This document shows positions 11,054 through 22,633 of a stretch of 64,000 bases of DNA, piece by piece. The notes under the pieces were generated by a model that worked only from the letters and a program-made list of their open reading frames with translations, was not told where the DNA came from and searched no databases. A program made the translations under genes and the position numbers. Each line of letters starts with the position of its first letter. The first letter of the stretch is position 1. Origin of the DNA: Gamsiella multidivaricata (taxonomy: Eukaryota > Mortierellomycota > Mortierellomycetes > Mortierellales > Mortierellaceae); the NCBI RefSeq assembly GCF_025024155.1, contig NW_026251774.1:124001-188000 (forward strand). The letters are read 5' to 3'.

Positions 11054-11545
11054 ATACTGAAGCAGAGTTCAGTAAGCGTTGGATTGTTCACTCACTAATA
11101 GGGGACGTGAACTGGGATTAGACCGTCGTGAGGCAGGTTGGATTTATCCTACTGATGAAATGCTGTTGCAATAGTAATTGAACTTGGTACGTGAGGAACC
11201 ATTCATTCGGATAATTGGTATTTGGAGCTGCCTGAGCAGGCAATGGCCCGGAGCTATCATTCGTTGGATTATGGCTGAACGCCTCTAAGTCAGAATCCGT
11301 GTTAGAACGCGACGATTACCGCCTTTTCCGATTTTTAGTTGAATACGAATTGACCCTCGGGTCCTGAATCCATGCTATGTGGGGTCATCTTGCGGAGCGC
11401 AAAGGTTTTATGAGACGCCTGCTAATGTTAATTTCAAACATTGGAAGAGATAAATCCATTGCAGACGACTTTTATTGAGCGGGGTATTGTAAGCAGTAGA
11501 GTAGCTTTGTTGCTACGATCTGCTGAGATTAAGCGTTTTTTCTCA
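11054..11545 (+). pseudogene. 28S rRNA 3'-end fragment
   Basis: This stretch follows the fungal large-subunit rRNA from the GAAGCAGAATTC..TAAGCG region to its end. Recognisable blocks in order are GCGTTGGATTGTTCAC, GACCGTCGTGAGGCAGG, CTACTGATGAAATG, GAGGAACC.TTCATTCGGA, GGATTATGGCTGAACGCC, and GTAAGCAGTAGAGTAG with GATCTGCTGAGATTAAGC at the 3' end. No upstream 28S, 5.8S or 18S sequence is attached on its left, so it cannot make a ribosome. It is an isolated dispersed piece, about 490 nt long. Confidence 0.9.
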
Positions 11546-11885
11546 TTCATTCTCTTTTCTCTCTGAATGGATCTGGTTAAGGGGATATGAACTGTGAAGG
11601 AAAGGGGGTGGATCCCTAGGTCCCTGGGATCGAAAATGGAATGTCAATTCTGACTACCTAATTTTCTATTTGTGCTACTTATGAATAAGCTGAAACAGAT
11701 GTGGTGTACCAGAGATATTGTGTTGCGGGAGCGTTGTAAGCGCAACCAATGTCGTGCTACTCCAAGATTTTATCAAGTTTGCAACTGTTTTTAATGAATA
11801 ATAGTTTATAGTTACTCGTGCGAAAAGCAAGTGTCGTTCATTTCATGATGATGAGCTGTATCGAAAAACGACTTGGCCAATGCTC

Positions 11886-11916
<31 letters not shown>

Positions 11917-12388
11917 TCTCACGGCTGCTCTGTTGCGTTCTGATAATCTCTGGAGGTTCATGTGAAGCCCCTGAGGTGGTGGCGGAGTTACCCTAGTGTC
12001 AGTTGTCAAAAACCCCCTACTGACCTACTCATCAACCATTAGCGCACACATCCCATTGTCAGTGGCCGACCTGATCGATCTTTCTTTTTTATTTTTATTT
12101 TTTGTGAAAGCCCCACGACTACCCGGTTGCACACCAGCACTCTATCACAGACCATACGTGTCTCTGAGGCGGTTGTTGGGTCTCTCTACTGTCTGTGCTG
12201 CTCAATATTTGATATTAAATGTTCTTGAGATTACGATTTCATAAAGTAAAAGAAGATCTCAGGTACAGCCAGAAAGGGCATTAAGATCCGTCAGAACATT
12301 ACAGGGTGATAATTAGACAGGCTGTATTGTAAGGCATTGCGCCTTATCATTCGTGACTAGATATCGAGATACCTATATGGGCAAAATG
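11546..12388. other. Spacer between two 28S-derived pieces
   Basis: No coding region or RNA gene was recognised. If the flanking 28S fragments were once part of an rDNA array this would correspond to intergenic spacer. It contains a long T-run at about 11886-11912 and a second T-rich run at about 12082-12102. Nothing resembling 5S rRNA, 5.8S or 18S was found. Confidence 0.4.
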
Positions 12389-12595
12389 AATCGATCCTAC
12401 CAAGGATAAGCTCTAGAATAAGTTTCTTTTATAGGTATAGTAATAACTGGTTTGTGGCAGTCAAGCGTTCATAGCGACGTTGCTTTTTGATTTTTCGATG
12501 TCGGCTCTTTCGATAATCCTTGCACGAGAATTCTATCACCCTAGCGTTGTGTGAATGTTCGCCGTTTTAAAGGGGTAACAGATTTAGATGTTATA
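12389..12595 (+). pseudogene. Diverged 28S rRNA fragment (segment upstream of the 11054 piece)
   Basis: The core at 12443-12520 reads ATAACTGG.TTGTGGCAGTC, AAGCGTTCATAGCGACGTTG, CTTTTTGAT and TTCGATGTCGGCTC, the peptidyl-transferase region of eukaryotic 28S rRNA. Flanking blocks (ATCGATCCT and CTAGA upstream; GAATTC and AGCGTTG downstream) keep the expected order but are eroded. In a normal 28S this segment lies immediately before the part found at 11054-11545; here it lies after it, so the pieces are out of order. Confidence 0.8.
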
Positions 12596-13424
12596 ATGCT
12601 TATACGGCGTGCGCACAGTTCTTTTAAGATTTAAGTGTCTGTGCTCTGCTGGTCAGTGCGCGTGCCTAATTAACAGAACGGTGCTGTTCCTTAAGGAGTG
12701 TTAAAACGTGTTTGCTGTACGACCTACGATCACAGCCTCCCGAACTTTTTGTTGGATACAGAAGTGTATATAGAATCAGAGAGACACTGTTGAGGCGGTA
12801 TATTAGCTGTAATTTAGGTGTGGACTTGAGGTGCATCCTCCTTTTTATTTGATAGGGAAATTTAGCCATAGAAACTACTTGGCAACCTCCACGTTGAGAA
12901 CGCAAGCAAATTTCAGTAGGAAATCCATGTAATTCGTTCGCTTTGAAAAATCGGACCTAATGGCTTAAATAATGCCTTTCCTGTGTTCACATGGCGTCTG
13001 GTTCATGAGGGTGTCTGTTATTTACGCTCAGGCTGCCTTTATCTTTAGCAAATGTACCATGGATTTTCTGCAGGGGGTTGTCAAATAGGACTGACAACCC
13101 AGGTTTAAACTTGGTAGGATCTGTGAGGCATTGATACAGATACATCAGGCTGTAGTCAAACGTGAGACGCGAGACCTTTTTTTCCAGCCAGAAACAAAGT
13201 CAAAGTCGACCTGTTCCTCTGGGACGTCAACACAAAGGCACGCGCTCGCTCCATCTTTTGTTCTTTTCTGATCTTCAGGAACCACACAATCTCCTCGATA
13301 GTAACTTTTTAGATGGTATTAGAGCAAATAATTTGCTAGAAAAGTAATATGAAGATCCTATATCGTACACGCCCTCCTTCGCATCCTTCTGTCGATTCGT
13401 TTTTCGTATCGCACGTCATATTCA
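12596..13424. other. Right part of repeat island, no gene seen
   Basis: No gene was supported. The interval between the diverged 28S piece and the antiporter stop codon contains the transposon-end-like palindrome at 13074-13098, listed separately. The rest shows no similarity that I recognise. Confidence 0.4.
13074..13098 (+). repeat. Palindromic transposon-end motif
   Basis: GGGGTTGTCAAATAG (13074-13088) matches the first 15 nt of the end at 7533 and is followed within a few bases by ACTGACAACCC, so GGGTTGTCA and TGACAACCC face each other. This looks like two element tips brought together, as left by an internal deletion. Confidence 0.6.
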
Positions 13425-16400
13425 TTATGCCCTCGTATCCTTGCCGTGCCGATTGAACAGATCCGTTAGATGGTGATGCCCTGAAGACGACTGTGAATGA
13501 GCGGGTGGATGCGAGGACGATCCCGATCGTGACTCTGACTCTGACTCTGACTCTGTGCCGGAGCCTGTTCCTGCTCCCTCGATCTCTTCCTTCACATGAA
13601 CTTGGTCCTGGTTTTCGATATCATGGCTCACGGTCCTAATCACCCCATTATCATTCTCCTGCTCAACCTCATGTATCTTGACCACGGACGACGATGGCTT
13701 ATGGTGTGCCGCAGGCGGTGGTCGCAATGTGTTCGACCCCATCATTGAAGAAATCGAGTTCCGCGATCCAGGAGTGCCAGGAGAATCCGGTCGGTTGAAT
13801 GAACCCTTCGAAGGAGAAGGAGATGAACTTGGAGAGTTTGTAGCAGGGTGGTTCTCCTTCATCGACTGCGCAATCTCCTGCTCACTCTCTGTGGAGCCTG
13901 ATCGTGGACTCATTGGCTGAGAACCCACACGACCTCCATCCCTTGCGGGGACATTGAAGCTGATACTTGGACTATCCCGGATGTTGTTGTTTGCTGTAGA
14001 GCTGCCTCCTGCATTGGGGATGTTGTTATTGTTCGACGCCAGCATGTTCCTGTTGGCTGCTGTACCTCTGGATGCCTCCTTCATCTCCTTGACCACGTCC
14101 TGGAGTGTTCTCACAGTATTGTTATTGCTGTTATTCGCACGGCTCAGATCAGGCACACCCGCGATCCCGAATCCTCCATAAGGAGCCGAACCGCCATAGC
14201 CATACGATCGCTGGTTTATAGATCTCTGATGGTCGTATCCAATCGATCTCTGATTGTCGTATCCGATTGAACGCTGGTTATCATACCCAATAGTCCTCTG
14301 CTCGCCATCAACTTCAGCAACCGATCCATTGATAGTCGGGGGCCGCAACACAATCTCGTCTCCAATGTTGATATGGGGGAGGCGTGTGACCGCATGGTTA
14401 CTGTCCTCACGTTTCCTGGACCAAGTTCGCGTGTACTTGTATTGGAGGTGGAGCAACGGCACAGTGACACCATGGATTAAGACACTCGAAAAAACCAGGA
14501 ACATCACCACAGGAAAGATCACGGCGCGCACTCGGTTCAGTTTCTCTAAATTATGAGCGTCCTCGCCAATGTGCTCCGGATGTGTCAGCATTGCGGTGAC
14601 CTTTGAGAAGAACACGGCACCGACACCAATAGGTCCGAACCATCCGGCGAAGGCCGCCTCACGATATGTCGTTAACGCTGGTATAAGCGGCTTCAGTGCT
14701 ATCACGAAGGGCAGTCGTCGGAACATCAGCACCACGACTGCAAGGATAATCATGCGCCACACAGTCAATCCCAGGGCGGGATCCCCAAAGCTGGAGAAGG
14801 GGATCGATGCTCCAATGTAGACAAAGCAAGCCAAGTTCAGCAACATATCGATGATCTCCTGAATGTGTGCCTCTGCAATCTCGTTCGAAAACCAATCACT
14901 ATCATGATAAAGTGATAAGGACACGTTATAAGATTGATTAGCGTTTTCCTTTTTCTTTTTCTAAATATCCTTGGCGCTGGAAAAGAGTAATAACCATGCA
15001 TCTCCACTTACTCCCAGGCGAAAATGTTGCCACAAATAAAGCATGCCAACAGATCGTCGGACGCCAAGATGCTGACAATACCAGCAACTGCGAGGGCCAA
15101 GGCGATCGAAAACACCAAAAAGGATTCCTTATCAATCAATTTTCTATTGCGGACGAAACAATAAAAGGAGGTTCAGTACACTGAGGTTTTTTTTTTTGCT
15201 GCAATGCGATGGGTCCGATATAGGCAAGAGATAAGTCTTGCTGTTGTACCTGTTTTTAGCTCCCTTAACGAGCTTCCTTGCCGCAAATCCGATGATACCG
15301 CCAATGATGATACTTAAAAGGATCTGGTAGGCCCAGACAAGGTAGAACCACTTGGCAATGGCTACACCAGCGGTTTGTTCGCGGAGGAGATAGAGACCCA
15401 GGAACAAGAAGGGAAGTCCCATACCATCGTTGATGCCGGATTCAGCAGAGAGAAGATAACGAATACGAGGAGGCACATGCTTCTCAGCAAAGCGACCCTT
15501 GACGACCGAGTTGGACAAGACTGGATCTGTAGGGGTGACACATGCTGCGATGACCATTGCTTCGACCTACGTTACGTTGTTAGAAGGAAAGTCTCAAATT
15601 AGATCCATTCCGCATACGATCTGATGCACACGTACAGCTGATATGTGTATTGGCTGACGCGAGATAGAGAGTATCGTGCTTACAAAGCCGAGGTTGGGAA
15701 TCAGGCCCCAGATTAACAGGGCAGACGTGCACCACATCAGGACCATGAGGGGTACGATCATCATGAAAAGTGACAGTCGTTCCTTGACAATATAGGCCCT
15801 AAGAGATTTTGAGAGCAAAGATTTGATTCCTCGGTAAGTTTTGGTAGCACACATTCATTTCTCAAGAAGAAAAGCAGGGGGAGACAACAAACAGACACGC
15901 GGATTCATCCAGCTTCCTATCCACACGACTGTAAATGGTGTGTCGAGAACAACCCAAACACACCGTGATCGGGAGGGGAACAATGCTGTGCAAGGGAGAT
16001 TGTAGTACGACAGGGTTGGGTATGTGGTACTCATGCAGACCACGCCGCCTCTTTTCTTCTTTTCCCTTCCCGGAACAAGATTATTCCCCTTTGCACCCGA
16101 ACTAGCAATGCTCACCAAAAAGTGCAGTTGATTCACTCGTAAAAGAGGCAAAGATGCCATATCCAGCAAATGGATCTCTTTGGGCTTACCTTGGTAAAGA
16201 CACTCCTGCGGCCATGACCTGGACTGCAATGACGATCCGTGTGAACTCAAGTGTGACCTGGTCAAACTCCTGCCATCCTAAGGGATCAAAGATCCCAATT
16301 GCGTAGGGCCCGATGATGATGCCGAAGACAGTCGATACAACTGCGCATGTCACACGTAGGAGAGCAGACAGAATATGGAAACATCCGAGGGCATAAGATA

Positions 16401-16566
16401 AGGTATATGGAAATGGACGAAAGGTTAGTTCTGTATCTGGCAGGACAAAAAAAAACAACCTGAGCGAATCGAATCGCATGGCACCCGTCATCTTGCGCTT
16501 ATTTCTATTCTTTCTAGACTAGCCCATGGAAAAATTGGGTCGATGAATATCCCCACTACCGCTCTT

Positions 16567-16597
<31 letters not shown>

Positions 16598-17571
16598 ATT
16601 TTGTCTGGATCCTCTGTCCCTGCTACTATTCTGCTTGTTTCACCCTTCCTAACTTGGTCACGAAGGCGGTTGATGGAGGGGAAGAAGGATGAAGGAGGGA
16701 AGCACGTCTGGCAGGGATTGCAGGTTCGTAATGTCCCTCCAGTTTGAGTTAAAGTTAAAATCAATGAAATAGAACAAATATATACTGAACCGATGAGCGA
16801 CTGAACATGAACATCCCTGTCCTTATTGCTGATGGATTAAAAAATGGAACGCGATTGTCTTGTGCAGAATCAGCGTTCTTAAAGAACATATAGAACAGCT
16901 GGATTCTCCCTGTAGAAGAATAGATAGGGTGATCGATCGAGGGATCTGGGGCAAGGGCCCAGTAAAGGGTACCCATTTGGGGATTTTCTTTGTTTGGGCA
17001 GTTGTTGGAGTTGTCCGAGAATTCCACGGGTCATGCAGGTCCAAGTTCAAGGGAAGAGAGGAAAGGACCAGGGAGACGATGGCGGAGGAGTACTCGTACG
17101 ATAGGTTTCATCACTCCCACCATCCCATCTCCTGGAGATGCCTTCCAGATGTGTCATTCAAAGAGCACCCGAAGTATAGATGTATACACATCCATGTGCG
17201 CAACGCATGGTACAGTGTATTGTACACATGCATGCATGTGTACACACACGCACGAGAGACTGAACTCATAGCCCTGACAAGAGACAGGCTCTCTTTTCTT
17301 TTCTTTTTTTCTCATAGATCCAAACCAGGGTGTGTATGGAAAGGGGGGCTGAGAAAGAGGTGGCGGACATGGGTAGGGGAAGTGAGAGAGCAACTGAATC
17401 ATGTTTTCCTGTTTTCCTGTTTGTTGCATCTGAGTTCTACTTACAAGCTTCGGAAATGAACAGCTTTTCCTTGACAAATAGACTGACTAGTCCAAAGACA
17501 ATGATGAAGCAGCCTAGGAGTGCATAGGCTATATGCTCAGGCGATGCCTCGAGCACAATTGAAGCAGTCAT
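13425..17571 (-). CDS. Na+/H+ antiporter (fungal Nha1/Sod2 type, CPA1 family)
   Basis: A plasma-membrane exchanger that would export Na+ (and perhaps K+) for H+. Six exons keep frame: 17571-17445, 16340-16190, 15798-15684, 15566-15250, 15143-15012 and 14898-13425, giving 771 aa. Visible family blocks are FISEAFVSTVFGIIIGP, the conserved ACVTPTDPVLSNSVVKGRFA region, LLSAESGINDGMGLPFLFL with the transport aspartate, and SDDLLACFICGNIFAWDDWF. About 440 residues carry the membrane segments. The long cytosolic tail is disordered, with RSIGYDN-type repeats and an SE-repeat, as in fungal Nha1. Introns 2-5 are 106-391 nt; intron 1 is 1,104 nt and contains a 30-nt homopolymer. The start is supported by a hydrophobic N-terminus beginning MTASIVLEASPEHIAYALL. 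I am confident of the family; the ion preference is unknown. Confidence 0.92.
16568..16597 (-). repeat. 30-nt G homopolymer (sense strand of antiporter intron 1)
   Basis: The plus strand has 30 consecutive C residues, so the pre-mRNA of the antiporter would carry G30 inside intron 1. The actual length may differ in the organism, because such runs are unstable and poorly sequenced. Confidence 0.85.
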
Positions 17572-18506
17572 TGTGGCACTACCGATTCAAAAGCTCTAGA
17601 TGGCGACAGAGTATGCAAAAGGAGAGCGACACTAAGGAACTAAGGAAGGAGGAGAGGGGAAGGAAGAAGGATCTTTAGGGTACGAAGGGTCGGAACAGCT
17701 GTCGTCGTAAAAGAGGGGAGGAAAGGAAGGGAAGGGAGGAAGGAAGGAAGGAAAAGAAAGAAGAAGGGAAGGAGGGGATTGAGGGGGAAGGGTATGTTTT
17801 GTGAAAAGAAAGAGCCGGGGAGGAAGAGATGGTAATAAAAACTACAGGTGTGTTTTTTATTTTTTTAAGCTCAGCACAACAACAAGAAAAGAAAGTGATG
17901 GCACTGGCTAGGCCAGTCAGGGAATGAAGAGTGAAGATGAGATGAGGTTGTGGAGGATGGATGAATGGGATGAAAGGAGTTGATTTGACCTTTGCCTCAA
18001 AAGAACAGATCTGCCGTAGTCTATCTGCGGCGATGACAACATCACGACCGCTCCGCCTAAAATTTTCGTGTTTGCGACCTCCGTGCTTGCGACCTTCGTG
18101 CTTTGCCACCCTCGATTGCCACCAAAAACAAGCACGAGCACAAAGGCATAATAGAGATACAAAATCAGTCGTCTGTCTCCGTCGACAGGGCCAGCTCATC
18201 TCGTTGAAGCATGCGTCATATAGCACTCTGATGCCCGCAACTGCAAAGTACCCATGATGGTAGCGGTGGCGATAATAATAATGATGGCAATACTAGTGCC
18301 CTACCAACCAAATGGTGCCCACAAACAGCCCTGGTTGTCTGAGCGAAAAAGCGGAGAGACCCTCCTTCCTCTTCTTTAAAGACAGGCAAGCAGCAACTTC
18401 AATTGACATATCAACAACATCTTCCTTCATTGCTATTAGATCGAGACGTCCACAGGCCATGCTACTCTATTACTGCTTTTAAATGTCTATAGTCAATAAA
18501 CTTCCC
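17572..18506. other. Upstream region of the antiporter gene
   Basis: This is the presumed promoter and 5' UTR of the minus-strand antiporter, and the 3' flank of the HSPA12-like gene. It has a purine-rich block (GGAA/GGGAAGG type) at about 17640-17815, pyrimidine-rich on the antiporter sense strand. A 15-nt direct repeat of the type TTGCGACCTCCGTGC occurs at about 18071-18100. No other gene was recognised. Confidence 0.45.
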
Positions 18507-21382
18507 TCATCCTGCAAACTGGCAGCGCGTGCTGACTACCACTCCATTGACCTCTGCCTCCGCCCGAATCTCCGTCGCCCCAAAATACATTCGCAGTTCA
18601 AACACCACCTTGTGGCCTGGCTGAGCTCCTGGAATAAAAGGGAGCGGGATCAAAAAGTCACCAATCTTCTCCACCATTGGCGAATCCACATACCGGGGCA
18701 GGTTCATCGACGAACACGCAAACAGCGGCGAGTTTACTGGCTTGGGGTATTGGTATGTGATATACCGCTTCGTTATACATTCGTCCACTCCGATCTGCTG
18801 TCCTGGGGCCGCATAAACCGAGAACCGATCCCTTGCTCGAACCTGCCCCATGCGATCGCTTACCATCTTCGACATCAAATCAACATTTTCCTCGAACGCC
18901 ATCATTGAGTCGACTCCGTACCACCGACGTGCCACCCGCTGTGTGATCATCCGAGGCATCAAGCCCGCATACACTGCTCCCCGGACCACAGCCAGTTCCG
19001 CACGAGGAGGCACACCGATCAGCGGCACCCTTGATCCAAACTCAGCCATGACACGCGTGTGCAGATACGATGAACATCCGAATCCACCGACCAAAAAGAT
19101 GGCATGACATTGGAAATGTGTCTGCTGAAACTGATGTTGAATCAACCGCAATACATCGTTCACTACAGGATCAAACACCTCACGCCTCATTTCCTCCGCT
19201 GTCACCGTCAATACACCGTCCTCAAGTCCAATATCATAATCCGTCAGTTCAGCGCGGCCGGGCACCGCAGGCATGGTGAGGTACTGATCCTCCACTCCAT
19301 CGAACAGGGGCTTGACATTGTGGACAAATGTATCCATAAGTTGGACCCAATTGGCGGCCGTAAGTCCCTTCTCCTGCCACTTTGCAAACCGTTTCCTCAA
19401 TAGTGCCTCCATACGCTCGTCCAAAAAGATTGATCCGCAGCTATGCCCGCTTCCCCTGGTGACTTCCCTTAGTGTCCGGCCATTCGGTCCCACTGCAACC
19501 TCAAAGACGATCAAATCTACGGTCCCTCCACCAGCATCGCAAATCATAAATCGCTGACCATGTCCTATCGAAAACTGGTCGCACTTTTTCTCGCAATAAA
19601 GAGCAGCAGCTTCCGGCTCTGAGATCAAAAGGAGCCGGTGGGGTGGATCCAGATGTGAGATCATGCCAGCCTGGAGCGCAGCTTGACGCATCATGGCCTT
19701 GGCATTATCAGCCCACATAGCGGGCACCGAGAGACAGTACTGGATGTGTTGTTGATTGAATGACGATCCAAATCCCTTGAGTACTGTCTAATATTCGTAG
19801 CGACAGTCATTCGTGTTAGCGTAAACCATTAGCGCATACAGCACACATTAAAAATCATTAGAATAGCAAACTTTGGGTGACTTACCTGAAGAACATGTGC
19901 ATGGAAAAGGCGGAGATAGTCTGCAATGGCATCGACGACCGTAAGACCATTAGGAAGCGGTGGGTGGGGGCCAGAGGCTTCATCGAGATGTAGCTTGTAC
20001 TTTGACAGGAGAACATGATTCTTGAACGGTGGTTTAGTGATGGCTAATTTAGCTGGGTATCCCCACTCGATGATTTCTTTCGAGCCTGGACCATAAAGGT
20101 TACATGTGGGCACCTTAGGATAGCTGTGTGTTTGCTTTGGCCTATGATATGGATATCCCGTAGATTGATGCATGTTAGGTTTGTAGAGGGAAGCTGAAGA
20201 TGAAAAGCAGAAAGCAATCTGATATTTGTGTGACGCGCCTAAGAAACAACCTCATTCTTAGAATAAGCGCTCAACTGGGTCATTTAACACTCATTCTTGT
20301 GCAAACACGTACCAGCTCGACACTTCGTGCACTTCACCATCCTGTTGGAAAGCGTAAGCCATGGAAGAATAGGTTGTACCCCAGTCGATTGCCATGATAA
20401 TAGGGTATGTCTGGTTTTCGCTGCCCGGCATGACATAGGGTCGGTGGCCATATTGCTGCGATCCAGAGGTCGAGGACGAGTATGCTTGCTGTGGGGTCCA
20501 AGGGTTGGGAAGATCTGGAGATGTCGCATATGACTGCTGATACGGCTGCTGATACGGCTGCTGATACAGTAGTGGTTGGTTTGGCCCCGAAGGCGAAGGT
20601 GTAGTGGCCTGGCTTGTCAATGGCGAGGACGGCGGTACCGTATAGGGCATGGAAGGAGTCGTCGAAGGACTGTTCTGACGAGTACTCGAGTCATGTCGTG
20701 TAGCTGCCGCGTTCATCAGGTCTGGTGATGGAGCGGAGGCTGCATGAATGTTCGTGGCATGGCTTGCCAGAGGGATGTTCAGACTATTGTAAGAGGGTGG
20801 TAGTGTGCTGGTGCGATGCAACGCTGACAGGCCTTCTCCGTCGAGGTCATCTGCAACAATTCCGGTACCAGCGATGATGTCTACGTCGTCAGTCTGAGTG
20901 GTATGGGGCGCTCGCGGGTCAGTCTCCGTTGGCCGTGTATCTGGGTCAGACTCACTGAGCGAGTTCTGAGTCCTGATCAAGGGCGAATTCTCGGTCAGTT
21001 GGGGGTTAGAGGGTATTGCCGTCGGAGTCCTGGCGGGGGCGCTGGATGCAGCTGGTGAAGATTGTGGATGTGGATAGGCAGCAAGATCAACGACAGAGGT
21101 CGACTGGTTCGGGGCGTCAATTGGCAGTGGTGGCAACGGCGGGACCGCTGGGACGTCGAATTCATCGTGAGGAGAGAAACCTGATCGACTGAGTGAGCTG
21201 ACGCTGGATATGGTACGGACAGTGCCGTTGCGCGGACTGGTGCTGTGGTCCTTGTTATTGGTACTATTGAAGGTGGCATTGGAATTGGCGCCGGTAATAC
21301 CGATGCCTTTATCATTCTCTTTGTCGGCCCTGTCCTTCTTCTTGGGTGAAAATGCCTTCTTCAAGGACTTGAAGGACTGCAT
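18507..21382 (-). CDS. Hsp70-family ATPase, HSPA12-like, with long disordered N-terminus
   Basis: Three exons (21382-20313, 20141-19886, 19787-18507) splice in frame to 868 aa. Residues 1-326 are disordered, rich in S/T/P and Q, and carry YQQPYQQPYQQSY-type repeats. The actin-like ATPase fold begins near residue 327: phosphate-1 motif MAIDWGTTYSSMAYAF, phosphate-2 motif MICDAGGGTVDLIVF (Asp near 526), and the adenosine motif IFLVGGFGCSSYL. The C-terminal part does not resemble the canonical substrate-binding domain or EEVD tail of cytosolic Hsp70, which is characteristic of the HSPA12 branch. This branch is expanded in Mortierella-like fungi. The role in proteostasis is inferred; the client is unknown. 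Introns are 171 and 98 nt. Confidence 0.9.
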
Positions 21383-22633
21383 GTAATTAGTGGCGTTTAG
21401 ACGAGTGTTTATAGAATGTCCAGGACTGGGACGGAGGGGGAAGATGGAGAGGGCGATGGAAGGCGGAATCGACCGAATCGGGTTCCGATGAGAAGAGGGC
21501 GAAGAGGTGTGGTTGATTCAGGAACTGCGGGCGAGAGATAGAAGAAGTTGAAGAAGACAGAAGGGTGGAGGATTGAGTGTTTAATTGGACAACAGAAGTC
21601 GACAGAGCAAGTGTGAAAAATGAGCCATGGGTAGCCGTTTGTTTGGTGTCCTGCCTGCATGAGGAGGACAGGCGTCAAAAAGGCGGCGCCATACTCGCAT
21701 TAAAGTCGACGACCAATAAGTGGGTTGGCCTTTTTCTCATCATTTGTTGTCCTGCAAGCCCAGCCCAGTCCGCCCCACCCGCCAACACATGTCTACCCAA
21801 CCTGTATGCCGGATTTGACTGCCTTAGCCGCAGCAGTAACGGTCTTCAATGCTGCCTCTCCTGCTGTTCTTAAGGTTGGGCTGTAGTTTACTCATAGATC
21901 TGTATAAAATGGAGCATGCCTACGATGGTTACCATGTTGATAGAGACAATCGATCGTCGCCATATGACACTTTGTAATAATAGCTTCATTTTTTAAGGTC
22001 TTCTTCTCGAAAAGTGTCCAGCCTGGAGCTGTGCCATCGCCATTAAGCCCTTATCTTTTTGGTAAATACAAATATAAAGATGTACACGGACATTCCTGTC
22101 CTCAGAAGTATTCATCATGGGAAGAACTCTAACATCAGGGACATCGACACGCGTTGCGGACAAAATCGCTGAGATGACAGATCACCTACACTGCATTATT
22201 ACGAACCCCTGTTGCAATTAATTGAACTTCCTCGACGCACTTACAATAGAACAAAGCACAACAGTTTATTTTAAACTACCCATGGCTAAATGCCTCCTCA
22301 ACCACATCAAATCGAGAAGCTACTAGCGTCCCGTAGTATGTTTTTCTGCGTGCATTTATTTGCATGCTGCCATGGTATGGTCCCGCACCTGAACCCAAAC
22401 GGGCACCTGCCCCTCATCCCTTACACCAACAGATCGATAGTTTTTTATTTTCGCTGGCCATCCCCTTGACACACTTTGACCTCCACCTCTTCTCCATAAG
22501 CTTTTCTGCTCCAAAGTTCACTTTTTGCTCGTAGCATACTCAATCATTTTATCCGCACACATTCCTCCACAGCAAACTCTCTGCCAGCACCTAAACTGCC
22601 GCCATCTGAATACCTTTCCTCAGACCTCGGCTC
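21383..22633. other. Divergent intergenic region
   Basis: About 1.25 kb separates the starts of the HSPA12-like gene (minus) and the kelch gene (plus), so it probably holds both promoters. It includes a pyrimidine-rich stretch before 22634. No additional gene was supported. Confidence 0.45.
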
